A stretch of DNA of 64,000 nucleotides from Meghimatium bilineatum (GCA_034231615.1 CM067302.1:12638820-12702819), one strand, 5' to 3'; counted from the stretch's first letter, positions 22,201 to 37,733 are shown. Numbers and translations: made by a program. Notes: generated from the sequence alone by a model not told the origin.

Positions 22201-25200
22201 CCTGTATGGTTGTTGATAAATGTGACAGCCGTATGGCTATTGATAAATATGACAGCTGCATGGTTCTTGATAAATGTGACATCTGTATGGTTATTGATAA
22301 ATGTGACATCAGTATGGTTTATTGATAAATATGACATCTGCATGTTTCTTGATAAATGTGACATCAGTATGGTTATTGATAACTGTAACACCTGTATGGG
22401 TATTAATAAATGTGATATCTGTGTGGGTTGTGATAAAGTGACATCTGTGTGAACCTTGATAAATGTGATATCTGTAGTTATTGGTAAATTTGATAACTGC
22501 GTGGGTCTTGATAAATGTGATATCTGAGTGGGTATTGATAAGTTTGTATCTGTGTGGGTATTGATAAATCTGAAATTGTAAAAAATGTGTGTGTGATGAC
22601 TGGATACACTGGGTGGATGGAAAATGATTGGATACACTAGGTGGATGGAAAATGATTGGATACACTAGGTGGATGGAAGATGACTGGATACACTAGGTGG
22701 ATGGAAGATGGCAGAATAATTTTGGATTTTTTTATGGATAATTAAGTCTAGGACAAGATCTCAGGGTCGTCCTCTACTTTTGTACAAAAACTTCTGCACA
22801 CATGATATTCATGATACATGCTTTTATACATAATCAGGGGAACAAGATGCCATGGAGCATGTTGCATGAAGGGGAAAGGTCAGGAATGATATAAGGATAC
22901 ATTAGAAAGTGATAGCAGATAGTTTAAGGGCTGAGCTACATGAAGACACACAGCAACATGATGGCACAAGTAGACATGTGGTTCCATGTACATACTGTAA
23001 ACACTCTTTGTGGCCGAGATTGGTCCTGTGAGTCACATCCATCATCGATATGTAATCGTAGATTATATTTCTTATAGCGCAGTAATAATACTATTATCTG
23101 GAAAGATGGAAAAGCGCTCACAGAATGTATGAAACAAATCTAGAAAGTGACACATTTGTTGTATCACTTAATATTTTGTGATATTTGAGCAAATAATGTG
23201 ATTATTCAACAGGTTCGACGTTTGTTGGATGCAGAACTTGGAGAGTTTGATGATTCACTCTCTAGTTCATATTCTGAGGATGAAGAAATATCTAGCTTTG
23301 ATAACAGGTATAGCTTTTATTGCATGGTTTATTTAAAGACCTTTTGGTCAAAAAGTAGATCCAGTGTATCATTCTATATACAACTGCTATTTAATGCTTT
23401 TTATGTATTTTAACATAAAGTCTAGTAACTTGACATAATTTGAATATCAGATGGCAGATGCTACAATGAGATCAAGAACAGGATAGCACAGACCAAATCA
23501 ACATTTGAAATAATGAGAAACATTCTCTGCAATGGAATAATGTCAATGCATCAATCAATCAATAAACCCGTAACCCTTCAGGGTCGTAGGGGTACCACAT
23601 TGGATGCTTCAGCACACAGAGTCCTCCAGTGAATTCTATCCTCAGCGATGCGGATGAGTGTGGAAATATCTTGCACTGTCCATTCCTTGATGTTGCCTGT
23701 CCATGCCTTTATTTTAGCTCCTCTGCTTCTTCCACCCTCAACAGTTCCCTGCAGTATTGTTTTTGACAAGGAATCGTGCCTTCATACATGTCCGAACCAT
23801 GCTAGTTTTCATCGTTTCACTATTGAAAGCAATGGCTCCTGAACACCTGCACACATCTCTACTTTATTTCTTATGTACACATTAATGCATACATGGGTTC
23901 GAATACTAGGATGTTATATTCAGCCAGTCCTTTGTGGAAGCAAAATATGGACAGTAAAAACAAAAGTTCCCAAGTTAAGCTGGAGACAACTGAGATGTGG
24001 TTTTTAAGAAGAATTATGAACATTCCATGGACAGCCAAGAAAACTAATGTAGAAGCTCTCAATGATGCTGGAGTAAAAGGACAAATTGTAGCAAAAATTA
24101 GAAGCAACCATTAAATATTTTTAGGGCATGTGATGAAGGAAGTAAATCTTGAATATTTAGTAACCACCGGAAAGATCTAGGGGGAGGAAGACAGAGAAAT
24201 TTCTGGATGGATTGTCACTGTGGCACAAAAGGAAGTCACCAACTGAACTTATTAACAACACAAGAGACATAGAGTTATGAAGAAGCATGATCCCCTATGC
24301 AACTCGGCATAACACTTGATTGCAGGAAATGAGGCAGCTGATAGACTGACAAAAGCATGTACCATAAGGAACAATTTCTGAAGAAGCATGATCACCTATG
24401 CAACTCGGCATAACACTTGATTGCAGGAAATGAGGCAGCTGATAGACTGACAAAAGCATGTACCATAAGGAACAATTTCTGAAGAAGCATGATCACCTAT
24501 GCAACTCGGCATAACACTTGATTGCAGGAAATGAGGCAGCTGATAGACTGACAAAAGCATGTACCATAAGGAACAATTTCTGAAGAAGCATGATCACCTA
24601 TGCAACTCGGCATAACACTTGATTGCAGGATATGAGGCAGCTGATAGACCGACAAAAGCATGTACCATAAGGAACAATTCCTGAAGAAGCATGATCACCT
24701 ATGCAACTCGGCATAACACTTGATTGCAGGAAATAAGGCAGCTGATAGACTGACAAATGCATGTACCATAAGGAACAATTTCTGAAGAAGCATGTTCACC
24801 TATGCAACTCGGCATAACACTTGATTGCAGGAAATGAGGCAGCTGATAGACTGACAAAAGCATGTACCATAAGGAACAATTTCTGAAGAAGCATGATCAC
24901 CTATGCAACTCGGCATAACACTTGATTGCAGGAAATGAGGCAGCTGATAGACTGACAAAAGCATGTACCATAAGGAACAATTTCATCATTGAAGAAAGGA
25001 AAAACTCTCACCAAAAGAAAATATAAACATGTATAGAGTCAGAGAACAGGCAACAACTTTTCACAAGCCCCCATCCTAAAGCTGAAAAGATCTCAGCAAG
25101 CTATCATCTTCATGTTCCACAAATGACACTGGGCTATAATCACATCTCCAAGCAACAGTGTGTCCCAACTGACTAATCATGTCATGTCACCAGAGGTCAC

Positions 25201-28200
25201 CAGCCTTCAGAACACATCCTGCAGACATGTCCACTCTGTGGAGAACTGAGAATTGAAACCTGGCTCCCAGAAACAGACCTGAAACTTGAGCTGTAGTACA
25301 ACATCAAGGAGCTCCTGCTGATGTATTACAGAATTCATGAAGGTAACCTACTTAGCTCTATAGACTGCTGGGCATAGCTAACTGATCACAGCAGAAGAAA
25401 AATTATGCAGTAATGGGATTTGGACCAGGTCCGTTGAGGCATGTGGTTGCATCTGTGGGTCTCACCAAAGGTCAACTAACATACCACCCATGCAACAGAA
25501 AACCTTAGTGGATGACATGCCGTTATATTGAGGTTATCTTCTTAGAGAAGCTTCATGGCACGTCATCTATACAATTATGCTTTTATTTTGTTGTTGAAAT
25601 GTGTTTCATGTTTACCTGAATATATATGTACACTACCTCTGTGGCTGGGAGGGAGCCAGAGATGTACTGTGCAGCACTGGGGAGGAGGAAACTGACAGCA
25701 CTGTTTTTTCCTATGGCTGAAACCCATCATAGAGGCACAGTGACTCAGGACGTGACAATCCTTTTGACTTGAACATGTGGTTGCATGCCTGGAGCAATAG
25801 AGAAGTTTGGCATAACCAGTAGTCATTTGATGGTGGGGAATGAGCACAGTGAACCATATATTGGCTACAGTGGCTAGGAGCAGTGCATTAGTTTAAACCT
25901 ACCTTCCTGGTGTGATAGTTATTCTCTGGCTTTGTCCCGGGGTGGGCCGAAAATCCACAGACTTCCCAGCAATATAATGCCATTTGATGGCATTAGGTCA
26001 AAGGGCATGAGCCCATGGGCGGCTGGATCACCAACCAACCAACCAGGTCCGTTCAGATGGCACCCACTCGCCTCGCAACTTTAGTCAACATGTCTTCCGT
26101 CTTCGACCACACTGAATCCATAAAAAGATGTGATTTTAGTCAAGACTTTCAACATGTACATTCTCAAGATACTATGGATATGAACCATTTGGTCAGAGCA
26201 GAGACAACAACAACACAGTTCACTTGTATGTAAAGAAGAAGGACTGATTAATGATAGAAAAGAATGCAATTGAATTTAAACAAAAGTTGCATGAGAAGAA
26301 TTCTATTAATATTATCAAGTACTTTATCATCATCGGGTGCCATGTCGGCTGGCGTAGGCGGTCATGGCTCTCCACAGCTCTCTGTCCACAGTATTATGCA
26401 TGACGATTTTTGTTGTTTCCCTGCCGTGCCAGGTTGTCAAATTGTCTAATATTTTCTCACGTTGTCGCCCGCTGGCTCTGTTACCTTCAATTTCGCCTGT
26501 TGTAACTATGTTCTCCAAACCTGCCTGTCTCATGAAGTGGCCAAAAAAAGAAGATTGTCTTTTTCTTATATTATTGATTAAGATCCGTTTCACATTTGAC
26601 TCTTTCAACACCTCTACATTAGTTTTTTTGCCAGTCCATGGTATTCTCAGCATTCTTCTATAGAACCACATTCTATTGCCTCTGATTTCCCACTTTCTAG
26701 TTTGTTTATTGTCCAAGGCTCGCATCCATATGTTATCAAGTATTTAGCACATATAATTTCAAATGCTTGTTCTTATTTGTGTCTTGATTGGGCCTGGAAG
26801 GAGAGCAAAGACACTGTTACACTGCTATGCATAGTATAAGAGACAACTAAGGTGGTTATGGGAGTAGAGTTTGCTGTCTCAATCCATAGAGGGTTTAAAG
26901 TGACCCAAAAGCCATGTTGAAGTCTGATGTGTCAGGCCAAAAAAAATTCAGATTTTACAGCCAAGCTGTAAACCATGACAAAACATATTCCGTTCTCCAG
27001 ACTACATCCTGCTAATCTGCAGGAGTTTGAGAATAAACACAGAAGATATACTTGCTTGCATAGCAGACACCTGTGAAAGAACCAACAATGTTTATGTTAC
27101 ATATATTGTTATTTTCTGCAGGGATACAAGCCAGAATGAGCACGGATCAGTATCCCCCACGGCCAGCACACACACAGAACTACAGTCAATCCCTAGAGAC
27201 AAGACCGATCTATTTAAACAATTGCATGGACAGACTTTACTACATGAAGGTAAATTTAAAACATGATAAATATATTTTGTTTGTGTGTCATGTGACTTAT
27301 TCTTTCCAGAACATTATCTTCTTTACAAATCTCTTGAAATTGTCTCACGAAAAATCGAAACAAACATAGCCCTTCTTAATTGCTATACTCATCTGTGCTT
27401 GTGAAGGAGGAACACCATCATCACATTAGTCTAGATTACTGTCTAACCAAGTAGAATATGTTTTTTTCTTTCTTTCTTTTCTTTTCGCTTTATACCCTTT
27501 TATGCCTTGCGGTGTCTGGGGTAGAAGAGTTCGCTGGAGATGGCCTTTATGCCCTGCAGTGTCAGGGGTAGAAGAGTTCTCTGGAGATATCCTTTATGCC
27601 ATGCAGTGTCAGGGGTAGAAGAGTTCTCTGGAGATAGCCCTTATACCCTGCAGTGTCAGGGGTAGAAGAGTTCTCTGGAGATAGCCCTTATACCCTGCAG
27701 TGTCAGGGGTAGAAGAGTTCTCTGGAGATAGCCCTTATACCCTGCAGTGTCAGGGGTAGAAGAGTTCTCTGGAGATAGCCCTTATACCCTGCAGTGTCAG
27801 GGGTAGAAGAGTTCTCTGGAGATAGCCCTTATACCCTGCAGTGTCAGGGGTAGAAGAGTTATCTGGAGATAGCCCTTATACCCTGCAGTGTCAGGGGTAG
27901 AAGAGTTATCTGGAGATAGCCCTTATGCCCTGCAGTGTCAGGGGTAGAAGAGTTCTCTGGAGATAGCCCTTATGCCCTGCAGTGTCAGGGGTAGAAGAGT
28001 TTTCTGGAGATAGCCCTTATGCCCTGCAGTGTCAGGGGTAGAAGAGTTATCTGGAGATAGCCCTTATACCCTGCAGTGTCAGGGGTAGAAGAGTTATCTA
28101 GAGATGACCTTTTTATGTGGTTCATATATGTTTGTTTTTGTTGATTATTTTATTTCTGTGACATGGTCTGCCTCTTGCTTTCTGTTGTGTCTTTCTATTG

Positions 28201-31200
28201 TGTCTGTATAGCAATGCTTTATGTTGTTTCACATGCCAATTTATAAATCAATTGACAAAAATAAAATCCTTACATAAATGTAAAAAATTTATATAAATGT
28301 GTGCACTTACCCCAAATATGAAATGGTCACACTAAACAGGAACTTCTACAAGTACATTGTTACAATATTCTTCATTATTACTGGATTCTTCTTCATTCTT
28401 GATTAGAAACTAGCATCATAGCACACAGGACATCCCCAAAAGTTTTTTTTAAAACCTCTATTTCCATTCTCACACTCGATGTTGTACTGGAACACGTAGC
28501 TGACTTCTCAGCTAATTTATTGCCATTTTGGTAGGCCACGAAACCCCAACCACGCCTGTATGTTTCTTGTGTTATTGAGCCGTCTGTGTAAATTATTATA
28601 TTGTGTGGCTTTGAGTACTGCAGTATGAGTTCTTGGATGATTCCCTCTGTTCTGTTGGTAGTCAAGTCGCGACACTCTCTTCCCCGCTGTATCAAAACTG
28701 TTGTCAATAACTTTCTATCTTTGCTAGATGCCACCCATTTATGACCCATTAACTAGATCTAAGAATATTTCTCACCTCCCTTCACAAACAACATGGTGTA
28801 CATTCAATGCATAATGTCCATAGCTAATGGTGGTTGTCATTTAATAACAAAAATTGCCAGTGTGTTGGAGGGTCCGAAAGGGGAGCACATAATAGCAACA
28901 CTGTTTACCTTCCACGCATGTCGTAAAAGGCGACTAAGGAGGTTATGGGATGGAGTTGGCTGTCCCATCCCATATAGGGTCAATGACCCAAAGCCATGCT
29001 GAAGTCGGATGTGTCAGGCCGAAAGGCGCAGATATCGCAGCAGTGCTGTAAACCATGACACATCGCATTCCATTCTCCGGACTACATCCTGCTAAATTGC
29101 AGGAGTTTGAGAACGAACGCAGAAGAAGAAGAATAACAAAAATAACATGTTCATAATATTTTCTTAGAAAATAAATGTAATTTCTAACAATTCCTAATTA
29201 TTAGAAAAAACCATCCACAAGATTTTCACTAAAATGGCTTCATTACAAACTCTTATGTGTGTTGATTGTTCAACTTCAAATTGTCAGAACAATGTCAGAA
29301 AGAAAGTTAGATTTGCTTGCAGTGTTGTCACTCTTTTTTTTTGTCCATAAGAAAAAGCAAAGTTTAAACTTTTTATTTGTATTTACAAAATTGTTTAGCG
29401 ACTGTCACAATTCTGCTACAGCGGGGTACAACAGGAAGTGGGTTTACATTCGTGCTCATGGCGTGGAGAAGGTTATTCCAGGAATAATACAAATTATTTT
29501 GAGTGGAATTAACACTGTTTACAATTTCGACAACTGTTACATCCGTCTTTGGCGAAAGGGTATGATTCAAGTAGTGAATTAATGGGCTTCGTGATCAGAA
29601 CAAAACTTGGAGCAAGGTATACATTCACTTGTTTTGCACTGTCATAAAGCCGTACAAGGTAAACGCGGATCATGTTTAGTGATAGAGATTCGTTCACAGG
29701 GCACATCTATGCACATTGTGCACACATTTCTTACATTTCAAATCGGAAGTTCCTGAGAAAAATAATGTCATTCATTACTTTATACCTCCCCTTGTATTCC
29801 TGCTTATCAGGTATTTCTGTTTATCAAGTTTATTTATCAAGTATTTTTATGAATTTATATTTACTATTTATTGTTTAATTTTATAACATTCTTTTTTGTT
29901 AAATTTGTTACATAAGGTTCAGAACCGGGTCAGTTGTTTGGCCACATGCAACCCTCATCTATGGACAGTCTGGAGTATGGTGAAATTAAGTCTCTTAAAC
30001 CATCATCTGTAGTGACCTCTGAGCTGGCTGGTAGGTCCAGTTCCAAACATAATCATGGTTCTCATACTGTGAACACTGACAGTTCCAAACATAGTCATGG
30101 TTCTCACACTGTGGACACTGACAGTTCCAAATATGATCATGGTTCTCACACTGTGGGCACTGACAGTTTCAAACATAATCACTTTCTACCTGACAAGAAT
30201 CTTGCAAATGGGATAAATGTGGTGGGTGTGACTAATGATAAAATGAATGATCATTGGTTGATGCCAATTAAAAAACCTGCATTGACACCCTACCAACAAT
30301 CTGACTTCATGCACCATCAACACCCACACTTTCAGCATCATCGGTGGCAGGCAGCTGACTATGACAATACCTGCTTACAAAACAGTTCAACTCCAGCGAC
30401 GAACAAAAATTCTGATTCCAACAAAACTTCTGGCTCGTCTGCAGCAACCATGGAGACAAATAGAAACTTGCAGTTACTTTACCAGGGAATCTCCTCACCA
30501 ACTAACTTGCAGCCATTGACTTCAACACCATTGTCAGCGCCAGCTTCAAGACCCTTAGTGACTGCAGACAGAGAGGATCCTAGCCTCCGACATGCATGGA
30601 ATAAAGAGGTAAGTGAAATTTGTCTGTTTGATAAGATTTCCATATAAATAGATGATGTATGTTCCATTTAAGATGTTTATTGTGTGAGTAGATCCGACGT
30701 AAGTTTGGAGAATTGCTTTAGCATTGGTAAAAGTCGAGGGTCTCCGTAGAGTATTCATTAAGCTGTTTGTTTTGTGCTCAAGAGGTCGCGGTTTTGAATC
30801 TTCCTAGCATTGTCTTGTTTAAGAAGTGGATTTTCAGATCCCTGGGGTTTATTGCGTGAAGCTACTGAGTTACGTGCTGTGAGTGATACTCTCAGCAGAT
30901 GGGCATGTCACTTTGTTAAGAGAGATGGAGTACATATGGGAAATTGAGTAGAATGAAGGCAGCTTTTCAGGCATTCTACATATTTTTAGGAATTTCAGTA
31001 AAGGCTAAAGTAACCTAGTAATGAAGCAGCGTCATAGCAAACAGTTTTCCCATAATGCTCAGTTGCCTTGTAAGTGTTAATAGAAACTAAACATGATATT
31101 TTCAGAGGATATCCGACAAGGGGGAGAGTGCTGCAGTAACAAACCATCAGAGGATATCTGACAAGGGGGAGAGTGCTGCAGTAACAAACCATCAGAGGAT

Positions 31201-34200
31201 ATCTGACAAGGGGGAGAGTGCTGCAGTTGCAAACCATCAGAGGATATCTGACAAGGGGGAGAGTGCTGCAGTAACAAACCATCAGAGGATATCCGACAAG
31301 GGGGAGAGTGCTGCAGTTGCAAACCATCAGAGGATATCCGACAAGGGGGAGAGTGCTGCAGTAACAAACCATCAGAGGATATCTGACAAGGTGGAGAGTG
31401 CTGCAGTAGCAAACCATCAGAGGATATCCGACAAGGGGGAGAGTACTGCAGTAACAAACCATCAGAGGATATCCGACAAGGGGGAGAGTGCTGCAGTAAC
31501 AAACCATCAGAGGATATCCGACAAGGGGGAGAGTGCTGCAGTAACAAATCATCAGAGGATATCCAACAAAGGGGAGAGTGCTGCAGTAACAAATCATCAG
31601 AGGATATCCGACAAGTGGGAGAGTGCTGCACTAACAAACCATCAAAGGATATCCGACAAGTGGAGAGTGCTGCACTAACAAACCATCAGAGGATATTCGA
31701 CAAGGCGGAGACACATGTGTGTGATCATTCAGATGGAAGGAACTGTGACCAGTCGCTGCATGAGTTAAGTTATTGCACTATTTTATTCTCATATATCACC
31801 ATTATCTGTTCATATTCTCATTGCCTGTTGCTACTTTTGAGGTAATTATCTTAATTTATCCTTATTTATCTTACTTTACTTGCTACCACACCGTAACTAT
31901 TTTCATTCCTCACCTCCTTCTGTGCACTTTCCCCTCCTCACTGCTTCTCCTTATACTCTCTTCCTCCCTGCTATGCTGCTCCTTCTTTGCTTCCTCCGCT
32001 ATCTATTCACTATCTCTCCTCCTCTTTCCTCCCTATCAACCACATTTGTCTCCATGTAAGATTCGTTGTACTGTTGTCTTTCATTGTCCTGATGAAGGCT
32101 TTTTAGTCGATACGTCGTCTGTCCCTGTATCTCGTTGTTAAGTTCTTTTATTTTGGTGATACACATACCTATTTTTGTATATCTTGACATTTGCCCAGTG
32201 TTACCCCAGCCACCTACTTCCTGTTTAGGGTTGTTACCCTACACTGGAAGATTTATCCCTATAGGTAAATCACCCTAGCCCAGTAAGGCAACCTATCTAT
32301 GGGTAGTACATCCAAACAGAATAAAGTCTAAGCCAGAGATGCAGAACTGTACAAGACTTTTTTCCCGTCGGAGTAACTTAATGTTCATGATTTCCTTAGC
32401 AAACCAAGAAACAGTGAAAGAGAGATTCCATCCTCACATTCAGATAAATGTTGAAATGCCTATACACCGCACACAATTTTTGAAACCAATCCAAACTTCA
32501 GCGTGCTGTTGCCATTATTCATTGCTCATATATTAAACCAGGACGTCTCAGATACAATACTAGAGCTGTTACCAAGACTCTTAAATTTATTAGAATTGTC
32601 TATTCATTCCACTAATTGTTTAATACACTCTTAGATACAAATTCTCGACCGTGAGTTGCCGAGGTCCGAAAGGGGAGCAAAGAATATGACTGTTTACCTT
32701 CCATGCATTGTCGTAAAAGGCGACTAAGGAGGTTATGGGATGGAGTTGGCTGTCCCATCCCATATATGGTCAGTGACCCAAAGCCATGCTGAAGTCGGAT
32801 GTGTCAGGCCGAAAAGCGCAGATATCACAGTAATTCTGTAAACCATGACACAACGCATTCTATTCTCCGGACTGCATCCTGCTAATCTGCAGGAGTTTGA
32901 GAACGAACGCAGAAGAAGAGGAAGATACAAATTCTGAAAAAAAGCTACTGAAATTACACAAATATGATATGGTTCTATCTATTGTCTTTCTCTGCTTTTT
33001 GCATTTTTGGCATCACAAAATTGAACAATGATGTTTTCTTTTGGTTATGGCCAATTTGGTCGCTCGATGTACAAGAATATTCTGATATCTCAAAATGTTG
33101 GTAACATCTTTAATTGTTCTTCTTGGTCTTCCTCTAGATCTTGGTGTTTCCATACTCATGTTGTATACCGCTATTAAACAAAAATGATAAATAATTCTAG
33201 AAATTCATTGTGAAACTATTGCTTATGAATCAACATCATTGCATTCTGGGCAGACCCATAGATTATGTCTTCCCTAGCAGATATGATAAGGATACACTCT
33301 GCAGACTGATAGATGCAGTCTTCCCTAGCAGATATGGTAGGGGTACACTCTGCAGACCCATAGATGCAGTCTTCCCTAGTAGATATGATAGTGGTACACT
33401 CTGCAGACCCATAGATGCAGTCTTCCCTAGCAGATATGATAGGGGTACACTCTGCAGACCCATAGATTGCAGACCCATAGATGCAGTCTTCCCTAGTAGA
33501 TATGGTAGGGGTACACTCTGCAGACCCATAGATGCAGTCTTCCCTAGTAGATATGGTAGTGGTACACTCTGCAGACCCATAGATGCAGTCTTCCCTAGCA
33601 GATATGGTAGGGGTACACTCTGCAGACCCATAGATGCAGTCTTCCCTAGCAGATATGGTAGGGGTACACTCTGCAGACCCATAGATGCAGTCTTCCCTAG
33701 TAGATATGGTAGGGGTACACTCTGCAGACCCATAGATGCAGTCTTCCCTAGTAGATATGGTAGTGGTACACATTGCAGACCCATAGATGCAGTCTTCCCT
33801 AGCAGATATGGTAGGGGTACACTCTGCAGACCCATAGATGCAGTCTTCCCTAGTAGATATGATAGTGGTACACTCTGCAGACCCATAGATTGCAGACCCA
33901 TAGATGCAGTCTTCCCTAGTAGATATGGTAGTGGTACACTCTGCAGACCCATAGATGCAGTCTTCCCTAGCAGATATGGTAGGGGTACACTCTGCAGACC
34001 CATAGATGCAGTCTTCCCTAGTAGATATGGTAGTGGTACACTCTGCAGACCCATAGATGCAGTCTTCCCTAGCAGATATGGTAGGGGTACACTCTGCAGA
34101 CCCATAGATGCAGTCTTCCCTAGCAGATATGGTAGGGGTACACTCTGCAGACCCATAGATGCAGTCTTCCCTAGCAGATATGGTAGGGGTACACTCTGCA

Positions 34201-37200
34201 GACCCATAGATGCAGTCTTCCCTAGTAGATATGGTAGTGGTACACTCTGCAGACCCATAGATGCAGTCTTCCCTAGCAGATATGGTAGGGGTACACTCTG
34301 CAGACCCATAGATGCAGTCTTCCCTAGCAGATATGGTAGGGGTACACTCTGCAGACCCATAGATGCAGTCTTCCTTAGTAGATATGGTAGGGGTACACTC
34401 TGCAGACCCATAGATGCAGTCTTCCCTAGTAGATATGGTAGGGGTACACTCTGCGGACCCATAGATGCAGTCTTCCCTAGCAGATATGATAGTGGTACAC
34501 TCTGCAGACCCATAGATGCAGTCTTCCCTAGCAGATATGATAGTGGTACACTCTGCAGACCCATAGATGCAGTCTTCCCTAGTAGATATGGTAGGGGTAC
34601 ACTCTGCAGACCCATAGATGCAGTCTTCCCTAGTAGATATGGTAGTGGTACACATTGCAGACCCATAGATGCAGTCTTCCCTAGCAGATATGATAGGGGT
34701 ACACTCTGCAGACCCATAGATTGCAGACCCATAGATGCAGTCTTCCCTAGTAGATATGGTAGTGGTACACTCTGCAGACCCATAGATGCAGTCTTCCCTA
34801 GTAGATATGGTAGGGGTACACTCTGCAGACCCATAGATGCAGTCTTCCCTAGTAGATATGGTAGGGGTACACTCTGCAGACCCATAGATGCAGTCTTCCC
34901 TAGTAGATATGGTAGGGGTACACTCTGCAGACCCATAGATGCAGTCTTCCCTAGTAGATATGGTAGGGGTACACTCTGCAGACCCATAGATGCAGTCTTC
35001 CCTAGTAGATATGGTAGTGGTACACATTGCAGACCCATAGATGCAGTCTTCCCTAGCAGATATGGTAGGGGTACACTCTGCAGACCCATAGATGCAGTCT
35101 TCCCTAGTAGATATGATAGTGGTACACTCTGCAGACCCATAGATGCAGTCTTCCCTAGCAGATATGATAGTGGTACACTCTGCAGACCCATAGATGCAGT
35201 CTTCCCTAGCAGATATGATAGTGGTACACTCTGCAGACCCATAGATGCAGTCTTCCCTAGCAGATATGATAGTGGTACACTCTGCAGACCCATAGATGCA
35301 GTCTTCCCTAGCAGATATGATAGTGGTACACTCTGCAGACCCATAGATGCAGTCTTCCCTAGCAGATATGATAGTGGTACACTCTGCAGACCCATAGATG
35401 CAGTCTTCCCTAGTAGATATGGTAGGGGTACACTCTGCAGACCCATAGATGCAGTCTTCCCTAGTAGATATGGTAGTGGTACACATTGCAGACCCATAGA
35501 TGCAGTCTTCCCTAGCAGATATGATAGGGGTACACTCTGCAGACCCATAGATTGCAGACCCATAGATGCAGTCTTCCCTAGTAGATATGGTAGGGGTACA
35601 CTCTGCAGACCCATAGATGCAGTCTTCCCTAGTAGATATGGTAGTGGTACACTCTGCAGACCCATAGATGCAGTCTTCCCTAGCAGATATGGTAGGGGTA
35701 CACTCTGCAGACCCATAGATGCAGTCTTCCCTAGCAGATATGGTAGGGGTACACTCTGCAGACCCATAGATGCAGTCTTCCCTAGCAGATATGGTAGGGG
35801 TACACTCTGCAGACCCATAGATGCAGTCTTCCCTAGCAGATATGGTAGGGGTACACTCTGCAGACCCATAGATGCAGTCTTCCCTAGCAGATATGGTAGT
35901 GGTACACATTGCAGACCCATAGATGCAGTCTTCCCTAGTAGATATGGTAGGGGTACACTCTGCAGACCCATAGATGCAGTCTTCCCTAGCAGATATGGTA
36001 GGGGTACACTCTGCAGACCCATAGATGCAGTCTTCCCTAGTAGATATGGTAGGGGTACACATTGCAGACCCATAGATGCAGTCTTCCCTAGTAGATATGG
36101 TAGGGGTACACATTGCAGACCCATAGATGCAGTCTTCCCTAGTAGATATGGTAGGGGTACACATTGCAGACCCATAGATGCAGTCTTCCCTAGTAGATAT
36201 GGTAGGGGTACACATTGCAGACCCATAGATGCAGTCTTCCCTAGTAGATATGGTAGGGGTACACATTGCAGACCCATAGATGCAGTCTTCCCTAGCAGAT
36301 ATGATAAGGATACACTCTGCAGATAGATAGGGGATGTCTTCCCTAGCAGATATGGTAGGGGTACACTCTGCAAGAAAAATAAAGCCATATATACATATCT
36401 ATATCTATATCACTAAGAATAACTGCCTATTTTTTTTAAAAATTAGCCAACACAGATTCCAGATGCTGGGGATGGACAGTTTAGGCAGTACAAAGTTCAA
36501 TACCAAAAACCTGAATTGGATAAAGTGGACGATGAAGAGTTTTATTTAGACAGTGAGAATGTGCAATTTTTCAGCAAAGGTACAGTAGTTGTATTTTTTT
36601 CTATTTTATTATGTAGTCTGCTTTTCGTTAATTTTATTTTTGCATCTTAGCCAACTACGGAAGGAGAATGTGACATGGAAGAACTTAGAAGAATGAGTTT
36701 GATTGGATGAGACACTGAAGTACTTTGATCTATCTACCTATTGTCTTTTCCACAAATGCTTTTGGGCGTCATGGAGAGTTGAAGTTTTCTGTCTTTGGCC
36801 ATCTTTGCTGCTTTTGTCATGGTTAAGCCATGGTTTTTAACAATCTCTCTGATTTAATCTTCCTATCCTGTTCTTGGTCTTCCTCTTGCTTTGTAGCTGT
36901 TCTTTCTGCTGTTGGCTGGCTGGTTGTAATGGTTCCATTCACATAAGATGTCCACACCAGAGAGAATAGTTTAACTGTTTTTCTATATATTATTTGCATG
37001 TCATCATCATCAGGTGCCATGCCGGCTGGCGTAGGCGGTCATGGCTCTCCACAGCTCTCTGTCCACAGTATTATGTATCAAAGTCATTGTTGTTTCCTTG
37101 CTGTGCCAGGTTGTCAAACTGTCTAATATTTTCTCATGTTGTCGCCCTCTGTCTCTGGTGCCTTCAATCTTGCCTGTTGTGACTATGTTCTCTAAACCTG

Positions 37201-37641
37201 CTTGTCTCTTGAAGTGGCCAAAAAAAGAAGATTGCCTTTTTCTTATATTGTTGATTAAGGTCTGTTTCGCATTTAACTCTTTCAATACTACTACATTAGT
37301 TTTTCTGGCTTGCATGATATAGTCTTTACTATCTTTCTGAAGTCTTCATTTCTCATTCAGTCTCTTCTGATGACTTTTATAGCCTTTCTCAGGCATTTCA
37401 TCTCGCAAGTTGAAACTTTTCTCAAGTGTTTTTATCAGGGTCCATGTCTGGCACAGGCAACTTAACGGAATAAATATGGAGTACTTTGATATGGTGATGA
37501 AATGAAGATTCATGTGATTGTGTTTATTAGTTAGAAGAAGTGTACAAATGAGGATATCAACAGATGAGGATATCAACAGATGAGGATATCAACAGAACTG
37601 CGTAATAGATGAACCAGACTGGAAGAGTTAAATCATCCAGA

Positions 37642-37733
<92 letters not shown>

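Noticed and set aside
20700..22460. CRISPR-like array (short repeats with spacers)
   Set aside because: The spacers are themselves repeated, there are no cas genes, and the context is eukaryotic introns.
21267..22637. 456-residue minus and 307-residue plus frames
   Set aside because: 24/27-bp tandem repeats opening frames on both strands; no domain and no splice context.
31106..31740. 45-bp array as a coding exon ([15 protein letters not shown] repeats after a TTTTCAG acceptor)
   Set aside because: A late unit is 44 bp and breaks the frame, no good donor gives the phase needed by the next exon, and joining exon 4 directly to exon 5 gives the expected family spacing.
33210..36388. Three open frames of over 1000 codons, one plus and two minus
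   Set aside because: All arise from a 51-bp tandem unit lacking stops; the period is a multiple of three and the array is intronic between exons 4 and 5 of CEP152.
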